Numbered from the stretch's first letter, positions 1 to 8,319 are shown. The stretch: DNA of 64,000 nucleotides from Psychromarinibacter sp048262455 (GCA_048262455.1 JBLXFD010000019.1:1-64000), one strand, 5' to 3'. A program made the numbers and translations. Notes: a model not told the origin generated them from the letters alone.

Positions 1-896
1 CGGTGCGGGGCGCGCTCGGTCAGGGTGACGTCCGACCGGTCCCCGCTCGCGTGGGGGGTGATGTAGCCGGCGGGGCCGTGCACCTCGTACAGCAGCTGCT
101 CGGTCACGCTGGCGACGCTGACGCGCCCGCCGGTGTCGTCGGCCTTGGCCCCCACCAGCGATCCGTCCGCGCCCACCTCCGCGATGGGAAAGCCGATGTT
201 CGCGGGATCGGGAATGTCCTTGTAGCCGGGATCGAAGAACACGCCCCCGGCCAGCTGAGCGCCGCATTCCAGCAAGTGCCCGGCCACCGCGCCCGCCGCC
301 AGCCGGTCCCAGTCGTCCGCGGCCCAGCCGAAGTGATGGATCAGCGGCGCCAGCGCCAGCGAGGGATCGCCCGTGCGCCCGGTCACCACCACATCGGCCC
401 CCTCGCGCAGCGCCGCCACCATGGGCTGGGCGTCGAGGTAGGCATTGGCGGCGATGATCTCTCCGCCGTGGGTGTCGATGCCGGCGTCGGCCTCGAACAC
501 CGGGTAGTCCGCCAGCGGCAGGCCCCGCACGTCGTCGCCTTCCACGATGGCGACCTTTACCTTGCGCAGGCCAAGCTCCGCCGCCAACTGCGTGATCCGC
601 CGGGCCGCGCCGGCGGGGTTCGCGCCGCCGAAGTTGCCGATGATCGGTATGCCGTGCTCAAGGCACAGCCCCAGCACCGGCGACAGCAGGCGGTCCAGCA
701 TCGGCTCGTACCCCTGCGCGGGGTCCGCGTTCCGCGCCAGCTGCGCCAGCGCCACCGTCCGCTCCCCCAGCACCTCGAAGAACAGCGCCGAGGGTAGCCC
801 CCGCGCGATCAGCGTCCGGACCACCGGAAGCGCGGCGTCCACCCGGTCGCCGGAGAATCCAGAGGCGTTCCCCACCAGGAATCTCGTGTCGGCCAT
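1..896 (-). CDS. AtuA-family (DUF1446) acyclic terpene utilisation-like protein, 3' end cut
   Basis: The reading frame runs leftward from an ATG at 896 and leaves the window still open, giving about 298 residues; the C-terminal part is missing. The N-terminus (MADTRFLVGNASGFSGDR) followed by a Gly-rich IGNFGGANP stretch, a VVTGRTGDPSLAL segment and a CGAQLAGG segment is the pattern of the DUF1446/AtuA family. AtuA is linked to citronellol/geraniol degradation in Pseudomonas, but its reaction is poorly defined and most family members sit in unrelated catabolic clusters, so a terpene role is not shown here. A GGGAGGA ribosome site lies just before the ATG. A TTGTCAACAA palindrome lies 47 bases upstream, so the gene is probably controlled by the GntR regulator next door. 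Confidence 0.8.
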   Translation of the reverse strand, partial: MADTRFLVGNASGFSGDRVDAALPVVRTLIARGLPSALFFEVLGERTVALAQLARNADPAQGYEPMLDRLLSPVLGLCLEHGIPIIGNFGGANPAGAARRITQLAAELGLRKVKVAIVEGDDVRGLPLADYPVFEADAGIDTHGGEIIAANAYLDAQPMVAALREGADVVVTGRTGDPSLALAPLIHHFGWAADDWDRLAAGAVAGHLLECGAQLAGGVFFDPGYKDIPDPANIGFPIAEVGADGSLVGAKADDTGGRVSVASVTEQLLYEVHGPAGYITPHASGDRSDVTLTERAPH

Positions 897-940
897 TGGC
901 ATCCTCCCTGCTCCCATGCGGTCATCAACATTGCCGACCC

Positions 941-956
941 AATTGTCAACAATATT
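941..956. promoter_or_regulatory. Putative GntR operator, TTGTCAACAA palindrome
   Basis: The 10-base core TTGTCAACAA at 943-952 has TTGT/ACAA arms, as expected for a FadR/FCD-type GntR site. It lies in the promoter region of the AtuA-like gene. The identical 10-mer occurs at 3745-3754 before the Ldh-family gene. The GntR gene lies between the two sites. Assignment to that regulator is inference. Confidence 0.55.
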
Positions 957-1081
957 TCCAACAACGCCAATGCAGCCGGTGGCCACGGCGTCCTCTTCCT
1001 TGAAACCACTATAATACAAGGCGCTCGCGGCGATACCGCGGGACCTCGTTTTGAAATTATTTCAGATGGATTCCGGTCGGC

Positions 1082-1729
1082 TCAGACCGTCGCGGCAAAG
1101 GTGCCGTGCTTCAGCTCCCAGGCCCGCCGGTAGGCGATGCTGGAATCCGGCAGGTGCACCCGGACCGCCTCGACATAGCGGGCGTGGTCCGATTGCTGCA
1201 TGGCCGCGAGGATCTCGCGGTGCTGCGCGACCACCAGGTCGAGGTAGCCCGGCTCGTTGTACTTGATCGCCCGGATGCTGTGCACGCGCCGGGAATATTC
1301 CTCGATCACCCGCTGCAGCATCAGGTTCGGGCAAAAGCGGTACTGCTCGCGGTGCAGCGCGACGTTCAGCCGGAAGACCCGGCGCAGGTCGCGGGCGGCG
1401 GCGGCCTCGGCGTGGGTCTCGACCAGTTCCTCCAGCCGCGTCAGCCGCTCCGGCTCCACCGGAAGCGGCGTGCGTTCGGCGGCGCGCAACTCGAGTATCT
1501 CGCGCAGCTCGTAGAGGTCGTCGATCTCGTCCGGCGTCGGCTCCACCACGAAGGCGCCGCGATTGGGAACCCGGGTCACCAGACCCCGGTTCTCCAGTTC
1601 TCCGAGGATGCTGCGCAGCAGGTAGCGGCTTAGCCCGAACCGTTGCTGCAGCGTGTCCTCGATCACCCGGGACCCGGGCGGGTACAGACCGAAAACGATG
1701 TCTTCCTCGATCTGGTCGATGACTTCCAT
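1082..1729 (-). CDS. GntR-family transcriptional regulator with FCD domain
   Basis: This 215-residue protein has an N-terminal winged helix-turn-helix (about residues 1-65: FGLYPPGSRVIEDTLQQRFG, then SRYLLRSILGELENRGLV) and a helical FCD effector domain in which the acid/His residues typical of metal or carboxylate binding appear (FRLNVALHREQY, VAQHREI). It starts at the only ATG after an in-frame stop at 1766-1768, 36 bases after the aldolase gene, so it is probably co-transcribed with it. FCD regulators usually answer to organic acids or sugar acids. The TTGTCAACAA palindromes in front of the genes on both sides fit a local repressor. Confidence 0.9.
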   Translation of the reverse strand: MEVIDQIEEDIVFGLYPPGSRVIEDTLQQRFGLSRYLLRSILGELENRGLVTRVPNRGAFVVEPTPDEIDDLYELREILELRAAERTPLPVEPERLTRLEELVETHAEAAAARDLRRVFRLNVALHREQYRFCPNLMLQRVIEEYSRRVHSIRAIKYNEPGYLDLVVAQHREILAAMQQSDHARYVEAVRVHLPDSSIAYRRAWELKHGTFAATV

Positions 1730-1765
1730 GGCCTGCCCGCGCGCACCCTTCGTTCCGGTCCCGCC

Positions 1766-2557
1766 TTAGTAAAGCGTCCGGACCACCTTGTCACCGGCAT
1801 CGGGCCGGGCCTCTTTCAGCATGCCCGCCACCGCGGCCGCGAAGATCTTGGTGTCGGTGGAAAGCGAGGCAAGATCGAAGCCGTCCCGTAGCATGGCGGC
1901 GGCGACGGCGGCGTTGCCGGTGTGGATGCCGGCAAAGCGCCCGGCGGCCTGCGCCTTCTCGCGGATGGTGGTGATGGCCTCGGCGACCTCGGGGGCGATA
2001 TCCTCCAGCGAGGGCGGGTAGCCCATGGAGATCGCCAGGTCCGACGGCCCGATATAGACCGCGTCCAGCCCGTCGACGGTCAGGATGTCGTCAAGGTTGT
2101 CCAGCGCCTCGCGGGTCTCGATCATCGCCAGTTTCGCGATCCGGGTGTCGGCTTCCTCCTGGTAGGTCGGCCCGTAGGCATAGGAGGCGCGGGTCGGCCC
2201 GAAGGAGCGCGAGCCGTGGGGGGCATAGCGGCAGGCAGAGACGAAGGCCTCGGCCTCCTGCCGGGTGTTGATCATCGGGCAGATGATCCCGGTGAACCCG
2301 GCATCCAGCAGCGCCATGATGAAGCCCGGGTCGTTCCAGCGGGCGCGCGCCAGCTTCGGCGCATCGCTGACGCCCATGGCCTGCAGCATCATCAGCGCCA
2401 TCTGGTAATCCACCAGCCCGTGCTGAAGGTCGATGGTCAGCGTGTCGAACGGCTGCCGTGCGACGATCTCGGCGGTGACGGTGGAGGGCATGGCGCACCA
2501 GCCGTTGAGGCATTTGCCGCCCTGTTCCCAAATCTCTCTAACGCTTGGAATAGACAT
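1766..2557 (-). CDS. HpcH/HpaI-family aldolase (2-keto-3-deoxy acid type)
   Basis: The 263-residue protein matches the class II pyruvate aldolase family HpcH/HpaI, which retro-aldol cleaves 4-hydroxy-2-oxo acids to pyruvate plus an aldehyde. The family pattern is clear: an early GGKCLNGWCAMPS loop, TLTIDLQHGLVDY carrying the catalytic base and metal region, ICPMINTRQEAEAFV, and AVYIGPSDLAISMG. Length is normal. It lies 18 bases downstream of the Ldh-family gene and precedes the GntR gene, so the three look like one transcript. A purine-rich GGAAGGGGAAGAG lies before the ATG. The substrate cannot be read from the sequence; sugar-acid derived 2-keto-3-deoxy acids are the usual choice. Confidence 0.88.
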   Translation of the reverse strand: MSIPSVREIWEQGGKCLNGWCAMPSTVTAEIVARQPFDTLTIDLQHGLVDYQMALMMLQAMGVSDAPKLARARWNDPGFIMALLDAGFTGIICPMINTRQEAEAFVSACRYAPHGSRSFGPTRASYAYGPTYQEEADTRIAKLAMIETREALDNLDDILTVDGLDAVYIGPSDLAISMGYPPSLEDIAPEVAEAITTIREKAQAAGRFAGIHTGNAAVAAAMLRDGFDLASLSTDTKIFAAAVAGMLKEARPDAGDKVVRTLY

Positions 2558-2575
2558 CTCTTCCCCTTCCTGAAA

Positions 2576-3691
2576 TCAAATCGCGACGCGGCTTGGCTCG
2601 CCCGCCCCATGCGCCAGGTCCGGCACTTCCAGCCCCTGTTCGCGCGCCAGGTCCGTGATGGCGGACAGGACGGCGGGCGGCACGGTCAGACCCTCGCGCC
2701 GGGTCTTTTCGCGCCGCGCCCGTTCCGGGTCGCCCGGGATCAGCACGCGGTCCACCCCCGCCTCCGGCCGGCAGCCGTGCAGGAAATCGATGTACTCGCG
2801 CACCTCGGCGCCGAAGCCGCCGGTGTCGTCCAGCCGCTTCGGGTCGATCACGATGGCCAGGTAGCCGTTGCCGAAGACCCCGTCGCCGGGCTTGTTCGTG
2901 CCGCTGCCGGTCAGCGCGCCGGCCAGCAGCTCGCAGGCGAGCGCCAGACCCGATCCCTTGTGGTCGCCCATGGTGCGCAGGGCCCCTGCCCCGGCGCGCG
3001 GGTCGGGGACCGGCTGGTTCAGCGTCTCGCCGTACAGCGCCTCGGGGTCCGAGGTCCGCCGGCCGTCACCGCCCACCAGCGCCTCTGCCGGCAGCGGCTT
3101 GCCGCCGCGCGCGGCCACCAGCGCCTTGCCCTCGGCCACGATCGAGGTGGCGAAGTCCAGGATGAAGTCGTCGCCCCCGGGGTTCGGCACACCCAGCGCG
3201 ATGGGCGCCGTGGAACAGGCCGCCTCGGCAGAGCCGAAGGGCGCCACAATCCGCGAGCCGCCCACGTTGACGAACTGCAAAGAGACCAGCCCCGCCTCTG
3301 CCGCCTGTTCGGCGAAGGCGCCGAGGCGGCCGACGTGGCCGGCGTGGCGCATGGCGATGATCCCGCAGCCGTGGGTGCGCGCCCGGTCGATGCCGATCTC
3401 CATCGCCTCGCGGGCCAGCCGCTGGCCCATGCCCGACTGCCCGTCAAGCTGCACCAGAACGCCCGTGTCCGCGATGATCCTGACGGACCGGTTGGCGTGG
3501 ATCTTGCCGGAGCGCAGCCACTGCACGTAGCGCGGGACGCGCACGACGCCGTGGCTGTCATGACCCCGGGCGCTTGCCTCCACCAGGTGCTCGGCCACGA
3601 TCCGCGCCTCGTCCGGGGCGCAGCCCTCGGCCTCCAGAACCTCGCCGATCAGCGCTGCGAGCCTGCCGGTGTCGACCGTCTGGTCATGCAT
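2576..3691 (-). CDS. Ldh/MDH2-family NAD(P)-dependent hydroxy-acid dehydrogenase
   Basis: This is a 371-residue member of the malate/L-lactate/ureidoglycolate dehydrogenase family (PF02615), not the Rossmann-type lactate dehydrogenases. Visible family signatures are ASARGHDSHGVVRVPRY, the IIAMRHAGHVGRLGAF segment, GVPNPGGDDFILDFATS, and MGDHKGSGLALACELLAGALTG. It oxidises 2-hydroxy acids or reduces 2-keto acids. I start it at the ATG at 3691, which has GGGAGGA at the right distance; a longer frame upstream begins in sequence without family character. Relatives include (R)-sulfolactate dehydrogenase (ComC), which is worth noting because of the HpsN-like gene upstream, but sequence alone does not decide the substrate. 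Confidence 0.85.
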   Translation of the reverse strand: MHDQTVDTGRLAALIGEVLEAEGCAPDEARIVAEHLVEASARGHDSHGVVRVPRYVQWLRSGKIHANRSVRIIADTGVLVQLDGQSGMGQRLAREAMEIGIDRARTHGCGIIAMRHAGHVGRLGAFAEQAAEAGLVSLQFVNVGGSRIVAPFGSAEAACSTAPIALGVPNPGGDDFILDFATSIVAEGKALVAARGGKPLPAEALVGGDGRRTSDPEALYGETLNQPVPDPRAGAGALRTMGDHKGSGLALACELLAGALTGSGTNKPGDGVFGNGYLAIVIDPKRLDDTGGFGAEVREYIDFLHGCRPEAGVDRVLIPGDPERARREKTRREGLTVPPAVLSAITDLAREQGLEVPDLAHGAGEPSRVAI

Positions 3692-3742
3692 CTGTCTTGT
3701 CCTCCCGCCGCAAGCTGAAACCGTAGTGGTGGTGATCCACAA

Positions 3743-3768
3743 AATTGTCAACAAAATCGTTGACCATT
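3743..3768. promoter_or_regulatory. Putative GntR operator before the Ldh-family gene
   Basis: The palindrome TTGTCAACAA (3745-3754) is repeated exactly from 943-952, and a second related half site (ATCGTTGAC) follows within ten bases. The site lies 54 bases upstream of the Ldh gene start, in the 108-base gap to the SDR gene. This supports a separate promoter for the Ldh, aldolase and GntR genes. Confidence 0.55.
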
Positions 3769-3799
3769 ATTCTCCGTCGCGCGGCAAGTCCGCGCAAAC

Positions 3800-4555
3800 T
3801 CAGTCCGCCGTCCAGCCCCCGTCCACCAGCAACGAGGTGCCGGTGACCAGCGCCGAGGCGTCGGAAGCGAGGTAAAGCACCGCGCCCATGATATCCTCCA
3901 CCTCGCCCACCCGGCCCAGCTTGATCTTCTCGGCGATCCATGCGGCGCGCTCGGGGTTGTCGAAGGTGCCCGCGGTCAGCGGCGTGCGGATGAAGGTGGG
4001 GCAGACGGAGTTGACGCGGATACCGCTGCCGCCCCATTCGATCGCCATCGCCTTGATCATCCCCTCCAGCCCATGCTTCGAGGCGCAGTAGAGCGCCCGG
4101 TCGATGCCGCCCACGTGGCCCATCTGGCTGCCGATATGGATGATCGAGCCGCCCCGCCCGGCCATGCCCTTCGCGGCGGCGGCCGACAGGAAGTAGGCGG
4201 CCCGCAGGTTGACCCCCATCACGGCGTCGAAATCCTCCGGCGAGGTCTCCAGCGCCGGTCCGTGGCGCGCGATCCCGGCGGAGTTCACCACCACGTCGAA
4301 CCGCTCCCCCGCCAGCGCCGCCTGCATGGCCGCGAGGTCGGCGATGTCCAGCACCAGTGCCCGGGCCGACCAGCCCTCGGCCTGCATCAGCGAGACGGTC
4401 TCTTCCAGCCGCGCCTGCCCGCGGGCGGCGCAGACCACCTCTGCCCCCGCCTCGGCAAGGGCCACCGCGCAGGCCTGCCCGATCCCGGAGGACGCGCCGG
4501 CCACCAGCGCGCGCCGCCCGTCGAGGCGCATGGAGGGCGTGCGCGGCAGGGCCAT
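3800..4555 (-). CDS. Short-chain dehydrogenase/reductase (SDR)
   Basis: A 251-residue classical SDR. The cofactor motif GASSGIGQA follows the first strand, NSAG is present near residue 90, and the catalytic Ser and YCASK (Tyr-x-x-x-Lys) are in place. The C-terminus ends in LLVDGGW as in 3-oxoacyl-ACP or polyol dehydrogenase-like SDRs. The ATG chosen overlaps the stop of the HisD-like gene (TAATG), which implies translational coupling. An SDR directly coupled to a HisD homologue resembles the hpsN/hpsO pair for dihydroxypropanesulfonate oxidation, but the same pairing is also seen with other diols and sugar acids, so the substrate is left open. Confidence 0.88.
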   Translation of the reverse strand: MALPRTPSMRLDGRRALVAGASSGIGQACAVALAEAGAEVVCAARGQARLEETVSLMQAEGWSARALVLDIADLAAMQAALAGERFDVVVNSAGIARHGPALETSPEDFDAVMGVNLRAAYFLSAAAAKGMAGRGGSIIHIGSQMGHVGGIDRALYCASKHGLEGMIKAMAIEWGGSGIRVNSVCPTFIRTPLTAGTFDNPERAAWIAEKIKLGRVGEVEDIMGAVLYLASDASALVTGTSLLVDGGWTAD

Positions 4556-5880
4556 TACGCCGCGCCCACCAGCTGCGCCGCGCCGCCGTAGGGCACGTTC
4601 ACGCCCCCGTAGCGGCGCACCCGCAGGTTGCACTGCTCAGCATGGCCGACGAAGCCCTCCAGCAGGCAGAGGCGCGAGCCGTAGGCCCCGATCCGCGCCG
4701 CCGCCTCGTCGGTGGTGACCTTCTGATAGCTGTGGGTCTTCAGGAACTTGCCCACCCACAGCCCGCCGGTGTAGCGCCCGGCCTTGCGGGTCGGAAGCGT
4801 GTGGTTGGTGCCGATCACCTTGTCGCCGTTCGACACGTTGGTGCGCGCGCCGAGGAACAGCGCGCCGTAGCAGGTCATGTTCTCGAGGAACCAGTCGTCC
4901 CGGTCGGTCATCACCTGAACATGTTCCGATGCGATCTCGTCCGCCACCGCCAGCATTTCCTCGTAGGTATCGCAGACGATCACCTCGCCGTAGTCCCGCC
5001 AACTGACCCCGGCGGTTTCGGCGGTGGGCAGGATCTGCAGGATCCGGTCGATCTCCACCAGCGTCTGCTCTGCCAGCCGGCGCGAGTTCGTCACCAGCAC
5101 GGCCGGCGAGTTGTACCCGTGCTCGGCCTGCCCCAGCAGGTCGGTGGCGCAAAGCTCGGCGTCCACCGTCTCGTCGGCGATCACCATGGTCTCTGTCGGC
5201 CCGGCGAACAGGTCGATCCCGACGCGGCCGAACAGCTGGCGCTTGGCCTCTGCCACGTAGGCGTTGCCCGGCCCCACCAGCAGGTGCACCGGCTCGATGC
5301 TTTCGGTGCCGATGGCCATGGCGCCGACCGCCTGGATGCCCCCGAGCACGTGGATCTCGTCGGCTCCGCCAAGGTGCATCGCGGCGATTACGCCGGGGTT
5401 CGGCTCTCCGTTGAAGGGCGGCGTGCAGGCGACAATGCGGGGCACCCCGGCCACCTTGGCCGTGGCCACCGACATGTGCGCCGAGGCGACCATGGGGAAC
5501 TTGCCGCCGGGCACGTAGCAGCCCACCGACTGCACGGGGATGTTCTTGTGCCCGAGGATCACCCCCGGCATCGTCTCGACCTCGATGTCCAGCATCGACT
5601 CGCGCTGGGCCCGGGCAAAGTTCTTCACCTGCTCCTGCGCGAACTTGATGTCCTCGAGGTCCTGCGGGCTGACCTTGGCGATGATCGCGTCGATCTCCTC
5701 GGCGCTCAGCCGGTAGCTCTCGCGCGCGTAGCCGTCGAACTTCACCGCCAGGTCGCGCACCGCCGCATCCCCCCGCGCCTCGATGTCCTTCAGGGTCGCC
5801 GCGACGACCGCGGCGATCTGCGCGTCGTCCTCTGCCCGGTCCGCTTCCGGCTTGCCGCGCTTGAGATAGGTGATGGGCAT
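4555..5880 (-). CDS. Histidinol dehydrogenase-family enzyme, HpsN-like (polyol/sulfopropanediol dehydrogenase)
   Basis: A 441-residue HisD-fold NAD-dependent dehydrogenase that oxidises a primary alcohol to a carboxylate in two steps. The Zn ligands are in their expected places: Gln and His in LGQAEHG, Asp in NGDKVIGTNH, and His in LEGFVGHAEQC; the acid/base pair Glu-His is in ASEHVQV. The N-terminus MPITYLKRGKPEADRAEDDA is typical of the HpsN branch rather than biosynthetic HisD, and no other his gene is near. HpsN turns (R)-2,3-dihydroxypropanesulfonate into sulfolactate in roseobacters. Here sulfolactate lyase and DHPS transporter genes are absent, so another diol or sugar alcohol is equally possible. 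I chose the ATG at 5880 because the sequence upstream shows no family similarity. Confidence 0.8.
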   Translation of the reverse strand: MPITYLKRGKPEADRAEDDAQIAAVVAATLKDIEARGDAAVRDLAVKFDGYARESYRLSAEEIDAIIAKVSPQDLEDIKFAQEQVKNFARAQRESMLDIEVETMPGVILGHKNIPVQSVGCYVPGGKFPMVASAHMSVATAKVAGVPRIVACTPPFNGEPNPGVIAAMHLGGADEIHVLGGIQAVGAMAIGTESIEPVHLLVGPGNAYVAEAKRQLFGRVGIDLFAGPTETMVIADETVDAELCATDLLGQAEHGYNSPAVLVTNSRRLAEQTLVEIDRILQILPTAETAGVSWRDYGEVIVCDTYEEMLAVADEIASEHVQVMTDRDDWFLENMTCYGALFLGARTNVSNGDKVIGTNHTLPTRKAGRYTGGLWVGKFLKTHSYQKVTTDEAAARIGAYGSRLCLLEGFVGHAEQCNLRVRRYGGVNVPYGGAAQLVGAA

Positions 5881-5983
5881 GTCGGAGTTCCCTTTCCGGT
5901 CAGGTCTGCAAGTTGGCCTCTGGATAGCCCACCGGGGCCGGAACGCAATTTTGACCTTGGGCCTTGCAAGATTTTCAAACGGC

Positions 5984-6964
5984 TCAGCCGCTCTGGCGCA
6001 CCTGCAGTTCGCCCTGCAGCACACGCAGGTCGCCGGTCTCCACCGGCCCGTCGATGCTGAGCAGGATGTCCACAGCCTGTTCCAGCATCCGGCGCAGGGG
6101 CTGGCGCATGGTGGTCAGGCGGTAGGATTCCCAGGAGGCCATGGGAATGTCGTCGAACCCGATCACGGCGATGTCCTGCGGCACCGTCACCCCGGCGAAC
6201 CGCGCCGCGTCCAGCAGCGCCATGGCCATGATGTCGTTGGCGCAGAAGACCGCGTCGGGCAGCGGGCGCAGCAGAAGCAGCTCCTGCGCGGCGGCAAAGG
6301 CGCGGTGATAGTCGAAGCCGCCCTCGAACTCCTGCGCCAGCTCGCGCCCGGCGGCCTCCAGGTGGTCGCGGAACCCGCGCATCCGCTCCAGGTGGGTGGA
6401 GGTGTCGCGGCGGCCGCCGAGGAAGGCGATGCGCTGGCGCCCCGCCGCCAGGAACCGCGCCGCGATCTGCTGCGCGCCGCCGTAGTTGTCGCAGCACACC
6501 GCCATCATGCGCGCGTCGGACTGCACCCGGTTCAGCAGCACCGCCGGCAGCCCGTGCTCGCGGCAGGCGCGGGCCAGCTGCGACTTCATGGTGGAACTGG
6601 CGAGGATCACCCCCTCCACCCGGAAATCCAGCACCTGCCGCATGATGGTGTCCACCTGCTCGGCCGAGGGGACGACGTGGACGATCGCCTTCAGCCCCCG
6701 CTCCGGCAGGTAGCGGGTCAGCTCGTCCACCGCGATCGGGTAGAAGGGATTGCGCATCTCGCTGACCACCATCGCGATGGTATTGCTGGCCTGCCCCGCC
6801 AGCACCCGGTCCACCGAGCTGACGTAGCCCAGCTGGCCGGCGGCCGCGAAGATCGCCTTGCGCTTCTCCTCCGAGATCGAGCCGCCCGAGCGGTACGCGC
6901 GCGAGACGGCGGAGACCGAAACCCCCGCAAGCGCGGCCACGTCGCTGGCTGTCACCTTCCTCAT
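5984..6964 (-). CDS. LacI-family transcriptional regulator
   Basis: A 326-residue regulator with the LacI helix-turn-helix at its N-terminus (VTASDVAALAGVSVSAVSRA, residues 3-22), the hinge region, and a periplasmic-binding-protein fold that binds the effector (VAMVVSEMRNPFY, DAVFCANDIMAMALLDA, VIGFDDIPMA). It lies 103 bases upstream of the HisD-like gene in the same direction and is divergent from the ABC importer at 7153. The likely targets are the HisD/SDR pair, with a sugar-acid or polyol as inducer; control of the divergent operon is also possible. The ATG at 6964 directly precedes the HTH. Confidence 0.88.
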   Translation of the reverse strand: MRKVTASDVAALAGVSVSAVSRAYRSGGSISEEKRKAIFAAAGQLGYVSSVDRVLAGQASNTIAMVVSEMRNPFYPIAVDELTRYLPERGLKAIVHVVPSAEQVDTIMRQVLDFRVEGVILASSTMKSQLARACREHGLPAVLLNRVQSDARMMAVCCDNYGGAQQIAARFLAAGRQRIAFLGGRRDTSTHLERMRGFRDHLEAAGRELAQEFEGGFDYHRAFAAAQELLLLRPLPDAVFCANDIMAMALLDAARFAGVTVPQDIAVIGFDDIPMASWESYRLTTMRQPLRRMLEQAVDILLSIDGPVETGDLRVLQGELQVRQSG

Positions 6965-7060
6965 GGCACGGGTTCTAGGCCGCTTTGACGGCGGCGCGAA
7001 GCCCTTTCGGCGGGGACGACAGATTTGCAAGCGGCGCCGCGCGCTGCCCCGGAAAAGGAG

Positions 7061-7110
7061 TTGACATGTCAATTCGTCCCGGTACTCTCAGGTGAGTTGA
7101 ATAATCAACT
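7061..7110 (+). promoter_or_regulatory. Promoter with two TTGA-N4-TCAA palindromes before the ABC/P450 operon
   Basis: TTGACATGTCAA at 7061-7072 is a perfect palindrome and its first six bases form a consensus -35 box; TACTCT at 7083-7088 is a possible -10 box with a 16-base spacer. A second palindrome, AGTTGAATAATCAACT, lies at 7095-7110. Both contain TTGA-N4-TCAA, and their centres are 36 bases apart. The layout fits a dimeric repressor that covers the -35 box and the transcription start. The MarR gene that closes the operon is my first candidate, the divergent LacI gene the second. Confidence 0.5.
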
Positions 7111-7152
7111 ACCCATCCTTGGGAGGGGATGCGGACACTCTGGGAGGACTTC

Positions 7153-8319
7153 ATGACCCGTAACATCTGCGCGGCGCTCGCGGCCGCAATCAGCACGATG
7201 GCAGCCGGCGCCGCCCTTGGCGAAACGATCAAGGTCGGGGTCATCGCGCCCTTCTCCGGCCCCTTCGCAATCTACGGCAAGCAGTTCCAGGAAGCCATCG
7301 AGACCTACGTGGCCCGCCACGGCACCACCGCCGGCGAGCACGAGATCGAGTTCATCTACAAGGACGTGGGCGGGCCCAACCCCGACCAGTCCCGCAGCCT
7401 GGCGCAGGAACTGCTGATCCGGGACCAGGTGGACTACCTCGCCGGCTTCACCTTCACCCCCAATGCCCTGGCGGTGGCCCCGCTAATCGAGCAAAGCCAG
7501 ACGCCCACGGTCATCTTCAACGCCGCCACGTCCTCGATCAACAGCGAGAGCGACTTCTACCTGCGCACCAGCTACACGCTGTGGCAGGTCTCGGCGCCGC
7601 TGGCGGAATGGGCCTATGATCAGGGGATGCGGACGGTCGCCACCACCGTGACCGACTACGGCCCCGGCATCGACGCCGAGAACGCGTTCAAGGCGGCCTT
7701 CGAGGCGAAGGGCGGCGAGGTGCTGGACACGGTCCGCATGCCGCTGTCCACCACCGACTTCACCCCCTTCATCCAGCGGGTGCGCGACATCGCCCCCGAC
7801 GCGGTCTTCACCTTCCTGCCGGGCGGCCCCCCCACCTTCACCTACACCAAGACCTACAACGAGAACGGTCTGGCCGCCGCGGGCATCAAGTTCCTCGGCA
7901 CCGCCGAGACCGAAGAGGTCAACCTGCAGGGTCTGGGCGACGACGCCATCGGCCTGACCACCGCCTACCACTATTCCAGCGACCACGAATCCGAGGCCAA
8001 CGACGCCTTCAAGGCCAAGCTGACAGAGCTGTTCCCCGACGCCGTGGCCAACTGGGCCTCGGTCGGCGCCTACGACGGCACCCACCTGATCTACCAGATG
8101 GTCGAGGCGGCCGGCAGCGACGGGCCGGCGGCGGTCGAGGCGGCGCTGGGGCTGGAATGGGAAAGCCCGCGCGGGCCGGTGACCATGGACCCCGAGGCGC
8201 GGACGGTGGTGCAGAACGTCTACATCCGCGAGGTGGAGCGCGACGCGGACTCGGGCCTGCTGGTCAACCGCGAGAAGGGCGTCATCGCCACCGTCGGCGA
8301 TCTCGGCTGGAAGAAGTGA
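7153..8319 (+). CDS. ABC importer solute-binding protein, branched-chain amino acid/aromatic acid type
   Basis: A 388-residue periplasmic protein with a Sec signal peptide (MTRNICAALAAAISTMAAGAALG) and the type I Leu/Ile/Val-binding fold (IKVGVIAPFSGPFAIYGKQ, YLAGFTFTPNALAVAPL, VFTFLPGGPPTF). The start at 7153 has GGGAGGAC eight bases upstream, better than the ATG at 7129. It heads an operon that also codes for both permeases, both ATPases, a P450 and a ferredoxin. In Rhodopseudomonas-type bacteria, close relatives of this fold bind aromatic acids such as benzoates and coumarates, which fits the P450 downstream. The ligand itself is inference. Confidence 0.9.
   Translation: MTRNICAALAAAISTMAAGAALGETIKVGVIAPFSGPFAIYGKQFQEAIETYVARHGTTAGEHEIEFIYKDVGGPNPDQSRSLAQELLIRDQVDYLAGFTFTPNALAVAPLIEQSQTPTVIFNAATSSINSESDFYLRTSYTLWQVSAPLAEWAYDQGMRTVATTVTDYGPGIDAENAFKAAFEAKGGEVLDTVRMPLSTTDFTPFIQRVRDIAPDAVFTFLPGGPPTFTYTKTYNENGLAAAGIKFLGTAETEEVNLQGLGDDAIGLTTAYHYSSDHESEANDAFKAKLTELFPDAVANWASVGAYDGTHLIYQMVEAAGSDGPAAVEAALGLEWESPRGPVTMDPEARTVVQNVYIREVERDADSGLLVNREKGVIATVGDLGWKK

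Noticed and set aside
1922..3718. A 598-codon open frame on the plus strand opposite the aldolase and dehydrogenase genes
   Set aside because: It lies fully opposite two genes with clear family motifs, and its protein is His/Arg/Gly-rich without any recognisable domain; such frames arise from third-position GC bias.
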